Source: Phycisphaerae bacterium
Lineage (GTDB): Bacteria > Planctomycetota > Phycisphaerae > UBA1845
Reading direction: 5' to 3'
DNA: 64,000 nt
Assembly (NCBI GenBank): GCA_022072505.1
Contig: JAJVHU010000003.1
Span: 18,266-82,265, forward strand
Shown here: positions 27,881-35,939 of the stretch, in pieces
Layout: every line of letters starts with the position of its first letter
Numbering within the stretch: the first letter of the stretch is position 1
Notes under the pieces: model-generated
The model's database searches: none
Seen by the model: only the letters and a program-made list of their open reading frames with translations
Told to the model about the DNA's origin: nothing
Made by a program: the position numbers and the translations under genes

Positions 27881-29377
27881 TCAAGTGATGTCGACGACCG
27901 ACGCCAGTTCGCCGGAGTCAACCGGTTCGGTTCTGGGGTTGTGCTCGTCGTGGGACCAGCGGCCGTCGATGCGGAGGCGGTAGCGGTGTCGTCCGCGGGG
28001 AATGAGGAGGCGCATCTCGAATTCGCCGTCGCGCCCGGGGGCGGCGCCGGCGAGTTGCGGCGTCCAGTCGTTGAAGTCTCCGGCGATCTCGATCCGCGTC
28101 GCGCCGGGAACGTGATAGCGGAAGAGGACCGTCTCGCCTTCCTGAACGACGCCGTAAATCCGCTCGATCCGCTCGCTGATGCGGGCGTGGTCGGGGTCTC
28201 GCTCCGCGGTGAACGCCGGGAAGGCGTCCAGATCCACGCGCGGCGGAGTTGAGTCGGCGGCGGGCAGGTCGATCGGCGACCGTCCGCCCGCGATCGGCGA
28301 GCGATCGACGAGCGCTGCGCCCGCGCCGTTGAGCAGGGCGCGGCGTGCCGAGACGGCGTCCGGGACCGGCGACGTGCGCGGCGCGGCGGGGAACGCCGGG
28401 ATCGCGTCGTCCGCATCAGGCGACGCGCCATCGTCCTCGACGCGCAGGACGCTTCGCCCGTTGATCGGCAGGTCAAGGCCCGGCCGCTGCGGGGGGCGCA
28501 GACTCAGCAGAGCGTGCGTGGTCGAAAGGAGGCGATCGGTCTCTTCCGCGAGTCGGTTCGCCTGAAGCAGGATGCGGGCCATCGGGGAAGGCTCGGCGTC
28601 CTCCACGAGGATTTCACGCACCAGGCTTTGAAAATCCTTCGCTCCGGAGCTGTTGGGGGCGAACTCGCAGATCGGCTGACCCAGCCCCGCGCCTTCCTTC
28701 AGTTTGATGTTGAAGTTGAGGACGGTTTCGAAGACGGCGGAGCCGAAGCGCTGGCGCAGTTCACTGAGAATGTCCCGCGCCTGCCGGGTCCGCACGTCAT
28801 ACTGGTTGGCGAGAATCCGCACCGTCAGCGGCTGCTTATGCCGGACGGTGAACTGCTTGATCGAATCCAACTGCCGGGTCAGCCCGTGCAATGAAAAGTA
28901 GCCGGTGTCGACGGGGATGATGACCAGATGCGCGGCGCGCAGGCCGTTGCGCATGAGCGGTCCCCAGTGCGGCGGGCAGTCCACGACGCAGTCGTCAAAC
29001 CCGGAAGCGTAGCGGGCCAACGCCGAAGTCAGGAGTTCGTCCGCCTGGTCGAGACCGTGCGCGCGGGCTTCGAAGTCGGCGAGGTCGGCCTTGGCGGGGG
29101 CGAGTTCGAGATACGGCGCGATCTGCCAGGTGATCTGGGAGAGGGGGATCGGTTCGGGTTCGAACTGGGTGAGCAGCACATCACCGATCGAGAAATCGAG
29201 CTGATCCTCCGGAACGGCGAGTCCGACGGCGCAATGACTCTGCGGATCGAGGTCGAGGAGGAGCACACGGCGTCCCTGGTCCGCGAGGGTCGCGGCGACA
29301 TTGATCGCCACCGTGGTCTTTCCGCAGCCGCCTTTCTGGTTGGCGACGGTTATGACGCGAGGTCTGATGCTGTCCAC
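27881..29377 (-). CDS. ParA/Soj-family ATPase fused to a C-terminal CBM48/E-set (AMPK glycogen-binding-like) domain
   Basis: A 498-residue protein starting at GTG 29377 behind a GGGGA site. Residues 7-255 are a ParA/MinD-type P-loop ATPase: deviant Walker A KGGCGKTT (15-22) with the signature first lysine, switch LLLDLDPQSH, DDCVVDCPPHWG and later ILANQYD. A linker of about 160 residues (low complexity, Pro/Ala/Asp) follows. The C-terminal about 75 residues (VLFRYHVPGATRIEIAGDFN ... RYRLRIDGRWSHDEHNPRTEP) are an E-set/CBM48 fold as in AMPK beta subunits and glycogen-branching enzymes. No parB or CTP-switch gene is adjacent. A ParA with a carbohydrate-binding-like tail suggests positioning of a storage or surface structure rather than plasmid partition. 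Confidence 0.85.
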   Translation of the reverse strand: MDSIRPRVITVANQKGGCGKTTVAINVAATLADQGRRVLLLDLDPQSHCAVGLAVPEDQLDFSIGDVLLTQFEPEPIPLSQITWQIAPYLELAPAKADLADFEARAHGLDQADELLTSALARYASGFDDCVVDCPPHWGPLMRNGLRAAHLVIIPVDTGYFSLHGLTRQLDSIKQFTVRHKQPLTVRILANQYDVRTRQARDILSELRQRFGSAVFETVLNFNIKLKEGAGLGQPICEFAPNSSGAKDFQSLVREILVEDAEPSPMARILLQANRLAEETDRLLSTTHALLSLRPPQRPGLDLPINGRSVLRVEDDGASPDADDAIPAFPAAPRTSPVPDAVSARRALLNGAGAALVDRSPIAGGRSPIDLPAADSTPPRVDLDAFPAFTAERDPDHARISERIERIYGVVQEGETVLFRYHVPGATRIEIAGDFNDWTPQLAGAAPGRDGEFEMRLLIPRGRHRYRLRIDGRWSHDEHNPRTEPVDSGELASVVDIT

Positions 29378-29857
29378 GTCGCGGTCCCCGCGAGGCTCGT
29401 GGCAAACGAATACGGCGGCGCTGCCTCCTGCTTCGCCGAAGCTGAGCCTTCTCAGACGAACCGGGACTTAGGTGGGTGATTGCCCCAGTCCGCCGAGTGC
29501 CCCACACGTGGCATTTCACGATGCCACTTCACTGTCATCTTGTATCGGGCGACACCCCTTGATCTCTTGAGGGATTATCGGACAGGCTGGGCGCGATGAG
29601 ATTGCAACACGTTTACAATTAAGGAGTTGCGGGCGGTAAAAACGATCAATTCACAGCGAAATTGATCGTTACAAGACTGAGGAGCCGACGGCGGCGCGGA
29701 GGCTTGCGGCACGTCGGGAGCGCAAAACCTCCGGTTCCGTCGGGACAATTCACCGCCTCCGTCAGCCTGCCGATATCCACGGATATCCGCGAAACCCGCG
29801 CTCAATAACCGTGGCGATGACACCGTTGCGCCGCGATCCGGATCAGGAATTGACCAC
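29378..29857. other. 480-bp divergent regulatory gap
   Basis: Lies between divergent parA-like and lipoprotein genes. It is AT-richer than the surroundings in its middle part and contains the inverted repeat at 29641-29670. Open frames inside it have no recognisable content. Confidence 0.6.
29641..29670. promoter_or_regulatory. 11-bp inverted repeat, candidate operator or hairpin
   Basis: AACGATCAATT (29641-29651) and AATTGATCGTT (29660-29670) are exact reverse complements separated by eight bases. On the minus strand the hairpin is followed by TTT. With no minus-strand gene ending here, a protein-binding operator between the divergent genes is more likely than a terminator. Confidence 0.45.
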
Positions 29858-31351
29858 ATGAAGAATCTGTTGAATGCGCCGCTGGCGATGATGCTTCTGA
29901 CGATTGCGGGGACCGGCCTGGCCGGCTGCGGGCTGGGCTACCTGGACGAGGATGATCTGCCGTCGGAGGTGGCGGTTCGGATCGAGAACGCGTCGGACGA
30001 GGATATCTTTGTGACGCTGGACGCGGCGGAGAATTCGGGAGACGCCGGCAGCGACGGCATGACGCCGCAGGGAGAGAGCGGCGACGCCACGGCCCGGGTG
30101 AAATCCGGCGGGCTTGCCGCGAAGACCTCGGTGATCCGGGTTCCGCCGCACTCGTCTTCGCTGGGGACGGTGACCTGCGGCGAGGGGTTGAGCGTCGTTG
30201 CTGAAGTCGGCGATATCGGGGGGATCCCGGTGACGCTTGCCGGCGTCGGGGCCGGGGCGGACGGCTTTGATGAGGGGAGCCTCGGACTGGAAGGAGAACG
30301 TCTGCTGGTTCCCGGAGTTCACTTTGCGTGCTCGGATACGCTGATCGTTCGGATCGGTGCGGGTCTTTCCGGCGAGATCGAGCGCGTTCCCGAAGGGGTC
30401 GAACTGCCGGAACCCGATGTGGGCGACGACGGCGGGTCAAACGACAACGTTGATGACGGATCGGGATCCGCGGATCAGGCGGTCGGGTTCCGGCTTCAGA
30501 ACGCGACGGATTCGGCCGTGGAGTTCGTGATTGCTCCGGTGGACGAAGACGGAGAGGAGGCCGGAGAGGAGACGGTAATCCGGGTGCCGGCGCGGCAGTT
30601 CAGCAGCGGGATGGCGGCATGCGGTCCGACGTACGTGGTTTCCGCGACGGTTCCGAGTCCGTCGGTGGTCGTGCCGGTGACGTTGCTCGGCGCGGGGAGC
30701 GGAACGCCGGGGTTTGACGGAGGCAGCGTCGGCGAGGAGGGCGAGCGGATTCTTGCGTTCAGCGAGCATTACGGCTGCGGCGACGCGATCGTGGCGACTT
30801 TGACCAGCGACGGCGGAGCGTCCTCGGGCGACGGCGGCGCGGTGGGTTCGGGGACGGTGGAAGTGTACGCGAGCGGAGAGAGCATTCCGGACCCGGATCT
30901 CGGCGACGAGGACGGCGGGGATGACGGATCAGCGCGCCTTGTCGTGGCGATCCGCAACGAGACGGAGAGCTTTGTTCAGGTTCGGCTCACGCCGGAAGCC
31001 GGAAGCTCGGCCGGGACGGCGGTCGACGTCCGGCTTCCGCCCGCGGGGACCAGCACCGGCGAGCTGGCGTGCGCGGATTCGTACACAGTCGCCGCGTTTC
31101 ATCTCGAGAGCGCGGACAGCACGGCCGAGGAAGGGTTTCACACGATCGTACTGACGGGGGCGGGCACGGGGACGGAAGGCTTCGACGGCGACAACGTGGG
31201 CACGGACAATACACGGCAGGTTCTCGTCGGGACGCATCTGACGTGCGACGCCGTGCTGGTCATCACGTTGTCGGCGACGAACAACGCGGTCGATCCCGAG
31301 TCGGGTGAGACGACGTTCGGGATCGGGGACGGCGTGCTGGCGGTGGAATGA
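29858..31351 (+). CDS. Lipoprotein with three internal beta-rich repeats
   Basis: A 497-residue protein. A lipoprotein signal with lipobox LAGC places the lipidated Cys near residue 24. Three copies of an about 130-residue unit follow (starting near 37, 205 and 360). Each has a strand pair VxxRxxNxxxxxVxVxL, a VIRVPxxxxSxG segment, a conserved Cys before a V-V strand, the block TLxGxGxGxxGFDxGxxGxxxxRxL and a second Cys (FAC, YGC, LTC) before a final strand. Acidic linkers with GDDGGS-type runs join the repeats. I know no named family. Disulfide or metal bridging between the paired cysteines of each unit is likely. AGGA sits 9-12 bases before the ATG. Confidence 0.75.
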   Translation: MKNLLNAPLAMMLLTIAGTGLAGCGLGYLDEDDLPSEVAVRIENASDEDIFVTLDAAENSGDAGSDGMTPQGESGDATARVKSGGLAAKTSVIRVPPHSSSLGTVTCGEGLSVVAEVGDIGGIPVTLAGVGAGADGFDEGSLGLEGERLLVPGVHFACSDTLIVRIGAGLSGEIERVPEGVELPEPDVGDDGGSNDNVDDGSGSADQAVGFRLQNATDSAVEFVIAPVDEDGEEAGEETVIRVPARQFSSGMAACGPTYVVSATVPSPSVVVPVTLLGAGSGTPGFDGGSVGEEGERILAFSEHYGCGDAIVATLTSDGGASSGDGGAVGSGTVEVYASGESIPDPDLGDEDGGDDGSARLVVAIRNETESFVQVRLTPEAGSSAGTAVDVRLPPAGTSTGELACADSYTVAAFHLESADSTAEEGFHTIVLTGAGTGTEGFDGDNVGTDNTRQVLVGTHLTCDAVLVITLSATNNAVDPESGETTFGIGDGVLAVE

Positions 31352-31405
31352 GCGAGCGTCGCCGACCTGGGCCGCGGCGGGAATCCCCGCGGGGCTGGTC
31401 GGTCG

Positions 31406-31435
31406 TTGTTCCCCCTTGCGGGGATCGCGTATGAT
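31406..31435 (+). promoter_or_regulatory. Candidate promoter of yifB
   Basis: TTGTTC (31406-31411) and TATGAT (31430-31435) are separated by 18 bp. Counting seven bases on, transcription would begin near 31442, almost at the ATG 31444, so the message may be leaderless. The -35 match is weak. Confidence 0.4.
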
Positions 31436-31443
31436 CCCGCCGC

Positions 31444-32973
31444 ATGATCGCCCGGATGCACAGCGTGGCGTTTCACGGGATCGAGGCCCTGCCCGTCGAG
31501 GTGGAGGTGGACGTTGCGCGGAGCGGATTCTCCGGCGCGTCGCTGGTCGGTCTGCCGGACGCGGCGGTGAAGGAGAGCATCGAGCGGGTCCGCAGCGCCC
31601 TGCACAACAGCGGTTTTTCGTTCCCCCGGTTCAAGACGCTGGTGAATCTCGCCCCGGCGGACCTTCGGAAGGAAGGTCCTCTTTTTGACCTGCCGATCGC
31701 GCTGGGCATTCTGCTGGGCGACCGGCAGATCCAGTCCGACCTCAGTGAGCACTACCTGATCCTCGGGGAGCTGGCGCTGGACGGGCGGGTGCGTCCGATC
31801 CACGGGGCGCTGTCGGCGGCGATCCTCGCGCGGGAGGAGCGGCGTCGAGGGTTGATCGTTCCGGCGGAGAACGCGCGCGAGGCGGCGGTGGTGGAACAGG
31901 TGGAGGTGATTCCGGTGAGTACGCTGACGGAGGCGATCGGCTTCCTGACCGGGCAGCTTCCGCTGGACGCGGCGAAGGTCAACTTAAGCGAGATTTTCGC
32001 ATCGGCGTCGGCGTACGACTGCGACTTCGCGGATGTTCGCGGGCAAGAGCACGTGAAGCGGGCGCTGACGGTGTCGGCGGCGGGAGGGCACAACCTGCTG
32101 CTGATCGGTCCGCCGGGTTCGGGCAAGACGATGCTGGCGAAGCGGCTCCCGACGATCCTGCCCGCGCTGACGCTCGAGGAGTCGCTGGAAACGACGCGAA
32201 TACACTCGGTGGCGGGGGAGTTGAAGCAGACCTCGGCGCTGTTGGCGACGAGGCCGGTGCGCACGCCGCATCACTCGGCGTCGATGCCCGCGCTGGTGGG
32301 GGGCGGGGCGGTGCCGAAAGCGGGGGAGGTGTCGCTGGCGCATCACGGGGTGTTGTTCCTCGATGAGTTTCCGGAGTTTTCACGGGCGGCGCTGGAGGCG
32401 TTGCGGCAGCCGCTGGAGGACGGCGAGGTCACGATCGCCCGGGCGCAGCACACGGTCAAGTATCCGGCGTCGCTGATGCTGGTGGCGGCGATGAACCCGT
32501 GTCCGTGCGGATATTTCGGCGACCCCCGGCGACGGTGCAACTGCAACCCGCTGCTGATCGAGCGCTACCTGGGGCGGATCAGCGGTCCGCTGGTGGACCG
32601 GATCGACATCCACGTCGAGGTTCCGGCGGTTCCGCTTTCGGAGCTGCGCGGAGCGCGGGACGGGACGCCGTCGGAAGTCATGCGCGAGCGGGTGACGCAG
32701 GCGCGTCGGCGTCAGCGGTCGCGGTTCTCCGATCAGCCGACGATGACCAACGCCCGCATGAACGGCAAGCTGCTGCGGAGGCATTGCCGCCTTGACGAAC
32801 CGGGGGAGTCGGTCCTGAGACAGGCATTGAGCGACCTGGGATTGTCCGCGCGGGCGCACGACAAGGTGCTGCGCGTGGCGCGGACGATCGCCGACCTCGA
32901 AGGCCGCGACGACATTCACGCCGAGAACGTGATGGAGGCGATCCAGTACCGGCGGCTGGACCGCGCCGTCTGA
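31444..32973 (+). CDS. comM: YifB/ComM-family AAA ATPase (Mg-chelatase-like)
   Basis: A 509-residue protein in the usual family size. Residues 1-190 form the N-terminal ChlI/Lon-C-like domain (VEVEVDVARSGFSGASLVGLPDAAVKES), followed by an AAA domain with Walker A GPPGSGKT at 222-229, the HHSASMPALVGGG region, Walker B GVLFLDEFPEF, sensor MNPCPCGYFGDP containing the family Cys cluster and the C-terminal LSARAHDKVLRVARTIADLEG winged helix. ComM is a hexameric helicase that drives branch migration in natural transformation. No other competence gene is beside it. Confidence 0.93.
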   Translation: MIARMHSVAFHGIEALPVEVEVDVARSGFSGASLVGLPDAAVKESIERVRSALHNSGFSFPRFKTLVNLAPADLRKEGPLFDLPIALGILLGDRQIQSDLSEHYLILGELALDGRVRPIHGALSAAILAREERRRGLIVPAENAREAAVVEQVEVIPVSTLTEAIGFLTGQLPLDAAKVNLSEIFASASAYDCDFADVRGQEHVKRALTVSAAGGHNLLLIGPPGSGKTMLAKRLPTILPALTLEESLETTRIHSVAGELKQTSALLATRPVRTPHHSASMPALVGGGAVPKAGEVSLAHHGVLFLDEFPEFSRAALEALRQPLEDGEVTIARAQHTVKYPASLMLVAAMNPCPCGYFGDPRRRCNCNPLLIERYLGRISGPLVDRIDIHVEVPAVPLSELRGARDGTPSEVMRERVTQARRRQRSRFSDQPTMTNARMNGKLLRRHCRLDEPGESVLRQALSDLGLSARAHDKVLRVARTIADLEGRDDIHAENVMEAIQYRRLDRAV

Positions 32974-33062
32974 CGCCTGCGCGCCGCGGCTGCGGCGCGT
33001 GACGTCCGCCGGGGGCGCGATAGGATGCGCGGGCCGGGCGAGCGGTCGGAGCGGGCGCAGTG

Positions 33063-35087
33063 ATGGACGCACACACACCTTCATCGGGATCTCCTTCTCC
33101 TTCACCCGGCGCCGCGGCGCCGCTGACCACGTTTTCCGGATTGCGGACCGCGGGTCTTGCCCCGACGCCGGTCTCCGGCGCGCGCATGCCGGGCAGTCCC
33201 GGGTCCGGATCCTCCGGGGAGATGTCGCGCGGCGCGATGATCGGCTGGTTCGTGCTCATGCTGCTGGTCGGGCTGGGGGCGCGGGCGGGGTTGAGTCTGC
33301 GTCCGGGGCTGACGGATGACACCGAGTTGTTCGAGGCGTGGTTGCGGGGCGCGGGGCAGCACGGGTTGAGCGGGTTCTACGACCAGGTCGGCGGCGCGAA
33401 TTATCCGCCGCTGCACATTCTGACGCTGCGGGCGCAGGCGTGGCTGCTGGAGCAGGCCGGGGTGGATCTGGTTCTGCCGGAGTCGTCGCGGACGATCCGC
33501 GTTTTTCTGCGGGCGCCGGCATGCGCGGCGGACGTTCTGATCGCGCTGGTGCTTTACGGGATGTGCGCGCGGCGGTGGGGACGGCGCGCGGGTCTGGGCG
33601 GAGCGGCGCTGTATTTCCTGAACCCGGTGTCGTTGTACGTGTCGGCGTACTGGGGGCAGGTGGACAGCATTCACACGTTTTTCGTGCTGGCGGGGCTGGC
33701 GGCGCTGAACCGGGATCGCCCGCTGCGGTCGGGGGTGGCGATCGGGCTGGCGATGCTTCAGAAGTTTCAGAGCATCACGTTTTTGCCGCTGTTCATTTTC
33801 GATGCGTACCGGTGGCGGGGGGTGCGAGGCGTAGGCGCGGCAGGGGCGGGGTTTGTGCTGTCAGCGCTGGCGGTGATGGCGCCGTTTGCAGCGGCGGGAT
33901 CGGACAAGCCTGAGGGACGGTTTTCGGTCGCGAAGGAGGCGCTGGAGCGCGGATACCTGCGCGTGCTGGGACAGTACCCGCGGCTTTCGATCAATGCGTA
34001 CAACCTCTGGCACGTGGGCAATCATCACCTGATCGGCGACCGGAATCCGCCGCGCATCCTGATCAAGGCGGCGGCTTCGGGGCAGACGAGCGTGGCGCGT
34101 GACGCGAAGTGGTACCTTCAACTGACGTGGAGGCGGATCGGGTCGATCCTTTTTGTGCTTTTTGTGGCGACGGTGCTGGCGATCTACGCCCGGAGGCATC
34201 TGCCGGAGGACCGGGCGCTGGCGGCGGGGTTGCTGGGGCTGACGTTTTTCCTGTTTCCGACGGAGATGCATGAGCGGTATGCGTACCCGGTGATCGCGGT
34301 GCTGGTTCCGTGGGCGGTGGTCGGCGCGTGGCGGGAGCGGTGGTTCTGGGGGTTGAGCGTGCTGCTGCTGCTGAACCTGACCGGTCCGCTGCCGGTGACG
34401 CAGATTACGTCCGAGGTTTCGGTCGGGGTGCTGCTGCTTTTTGCGGCAGGGATGCTGATGATCGCCGTCGGATCTGGGGGGGGGAGCGGAAGCGCCGCGT
34501 TGACGGGGACCAGCGGGGCGGCGCTTGCGACGCCGACCGGCGCGGCGGGGGGGCCGCCGGCGCGACGGGTGCTGGTGACGTGGTTCTGCCGCCTGACTTT
34601 CCTGAGCTGGGTGGCGGCGCTCAACGTGGCGTGCGTGCTGGTCTACCTGGGATCGGTGGCGGCGTGGCCTCGGGAGGGCGGGGTCGTTTACTTGTCGGAA
34701 CTTCCCGCGAAATCGGCGCGTCAGCAGTACGCGTCGGTGCAGGCGGATGCGGAGGTGGACGGCGGTCCGCTTTTTGTCGGCGGGCGGTATTACTTCCGCG
34801 GACTGGGGACGCACGCGTCCTCGCGGGTGGTGTACGACGTACCGCCGGGTTACACGCGTTTTCGGGCGCTGGCGGGCGTCAACGGGCACTTCGGCGGGGT
34901 GGCGCGCGTGACGGTTCTGGTGGACGGCGAGCGGGTTCAGCAGAGCGACCCGCTCAGCGCGGCGACGGCGCCGTTCGAGGTGGACGTGGACGTCGCCGCG
35001 GCGCGGGAGCTTATTCTGATCGTCGAGCCTAACGGACCGAACACCGGCGACCACGTGGACTGGGCGGACGCGCGGTTCGTGAAATGA
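33063..35087 (+). CDS. Integral-membrane glycosyltransferase-like protein with C-terminal NPCBM domain
   Basis: A 674-residue protein (ATG 33063; a GTG directly before it also works). After a Ser/Pro-rich cytoplasmic stretch (1-60) come about 10-12 membrane segments (about 60-480). The TDDTELFEAWLRG and NYPPLHILTL motifs in the first loop resemble ArnT/Mannosyltransferase-type GT-C enzymes, where a loop Asp-Asp or Asp-Glu is catalytic, and YWGQVDSIHTFF is a second typical loop. The last about 120 residues (ELPAKSARQQYASVQADAEV ... GPNTGDHVDWADARFVK) form an NPCBM/NEW2 galactose-binding-like domain facing the outside. It probably transfers a sugar from a lipid donor and binds glycan with its tail. 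Confidence 0.8.
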   Translation: MDAHTPSSGSPSPSPGAAAPLTTFSGLRTAGLAPTPVSGARMPGSPGSGSSGEMSRGAMIGWFVLMLLVGLGARAGLSLRPGLTDDTELFEAWLRGAGQHGLSGFYDQVGGANYPPLHILTLRAQAWLLEQAGVDLVLPESSRTIRVFLRAPACAADVLIALVLYGMCARRWGRRAGLGGAALYFLNPVSLYVSAYWGQVDSIHTFFVLAGLAALNRDRPLRSGVAIGLAMLQKFQSITFLPLFIFDAYRWRGVRGVGAAGAGFVLSALAVMAPFAAAGSDKPEGRFSVAKEALERGYLRVLGQYPRLSINAYNLWHVGNHHLIGDRNPPRILIKAAASGQTSVARDAKWYLQLTWRRIGSILFVLFVATVLAIYARRHLPEDRALAAGLLGLTFFLFPTEMHERYAYPVIAVLVPWAVVGAWRERWFWGLSVLLLLNLTGPLPVTQITSEVSVGVLLLFAAGMLMIAVGSGGGSGSAALTGTSGAALATPTGAAGGPPARRVLVTWFCRLTFLSWVAALNVACVLVYLGSVAAWPREGGVVYLSELPAKSARQQYASVQADAEVDGGPLFVGGRYYFRGLGTHASSRVVYDVPPGYTRFRALAGVNGHFGGVARVTVLVDGERVQQSDPLSAATAPFEVDVDVAAARELILIVEPNGPNTGDHVDWADARFVK

Positions 35088-35123
35088 AGGGTTCGAGATT
35101 GTTTGTTGCAGAGAGCGAGAGCG

Positions 35124-35894
35124 ATGGCCGAAGAAATCCTGATCGAGACGCGGGATCGGGTGGGCGTGATCACGCTGAACCGTCCGAAGCAGCTTAACGC
35201 GCTGAACCTGGAGTTGATGAAGCAGCTCGTGGCGGCGCTGGAGGCGTTCGACGCGGATGAAAACGTCCGAGCGATCGTGCTGGCGGGGAGCGAGCGGGCG
35301 TTCGCGGCCGGGGCGGACATCCACGACATGGCGGACTCGAACGTCGTCGAGCAGGTGAAGCGGAACCAGTTCGCGCGGTGGGAGCGCATCCGCCGGATCA
35401 GCAAGCCGATCGTCGCGGCGGTGTCCGGGCATTGCCTGGGCGGCGGGTGCGAACTGATGATGCACTGCGACATCATCATCGCTTCGGAGACGGCGCAGTT
35501 CGGGCAGCCGGAGATCAACCTCGGCGTGATGCCCGGCGCGGGCGGGACGCAGCGCCTGACGCGAGCGGCGGGCAAAGCCGTCGCGATGGACGTGATCCTG
35601 ACGGGGCGGGCGCTTTCGGCGGCGGAGGCGCTGGCGGCGGGGCTGGTCAGCCGGGTCGTGCCGAAGGAGCACGTCCTCAGCGAGGCGATGAAGGCGGCGC
35701 GGTTGATCGCGCAGAAGGCGCCGCTGGCGGTGCGGTTTGCGAAGGAGTCCGTCCTGAAGGCGCATGAGACGGCGCTGTCGGAAGGGCTCGAGTATGAGCG
35801 GAAACTTTTCTACCTGCTTTTTGCGACGCAGGATCAGCGCGAGGGCATGAAGGCGTTCATCGAGAAACGCAAGCCGAACTTCACAGGGGAGTGA
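35124..35894 (+). CDS. Enoyl-CoA hydratase/isomerase family protein
   Basis: A 256-residue crotonase-fold protein from ATG 35124 (an in-frame TTG at 35103 would add seven residues). Features: ITLNRPKQLNALNLELM (CoA-binding start), the oxyanion AFAAGADIHDM, CLGGGCELMMHCDI with the second oxyanion Gly and the catalytic Glu in the GGGCE region, EINLGVMPGAGGTQRL with the second Glu, and VVPKEHVLSEAM. Both catalytic glutamates of true hydratases are present, so beta-oxidation-type hydration of a 2-enoyl-CoA is likely. The next gene begins 45 bp downstream. Confidence 0.9.
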   Translation: MAEEILIETRDRVGVITLNRPKQLNALNLELMKQLVAALEAFDADENVRAIVLAGSERAFAAGADIHDMADSNVVEQVKRNQFARWERIRRISKPIVAAVSGHCLGGGCELMMHCDIIIASETAQFGQPEINLGVMPGAGGTQRLTRAAGKAVAMDVILTGRALSAAEALAAGLVSRVVPKEHVLSEAMKAARLIAQKAPLAVRFAKESVLKAHETALSEGLEYERKLFYLLFATQDQREGMKAFIEKRKPNFTGE

Positions 35895-35939
35895 CGCGCG
35901 GCGTCGCGTCCGAGCCGGCGCGGGGATGTGAGCCGAAGC

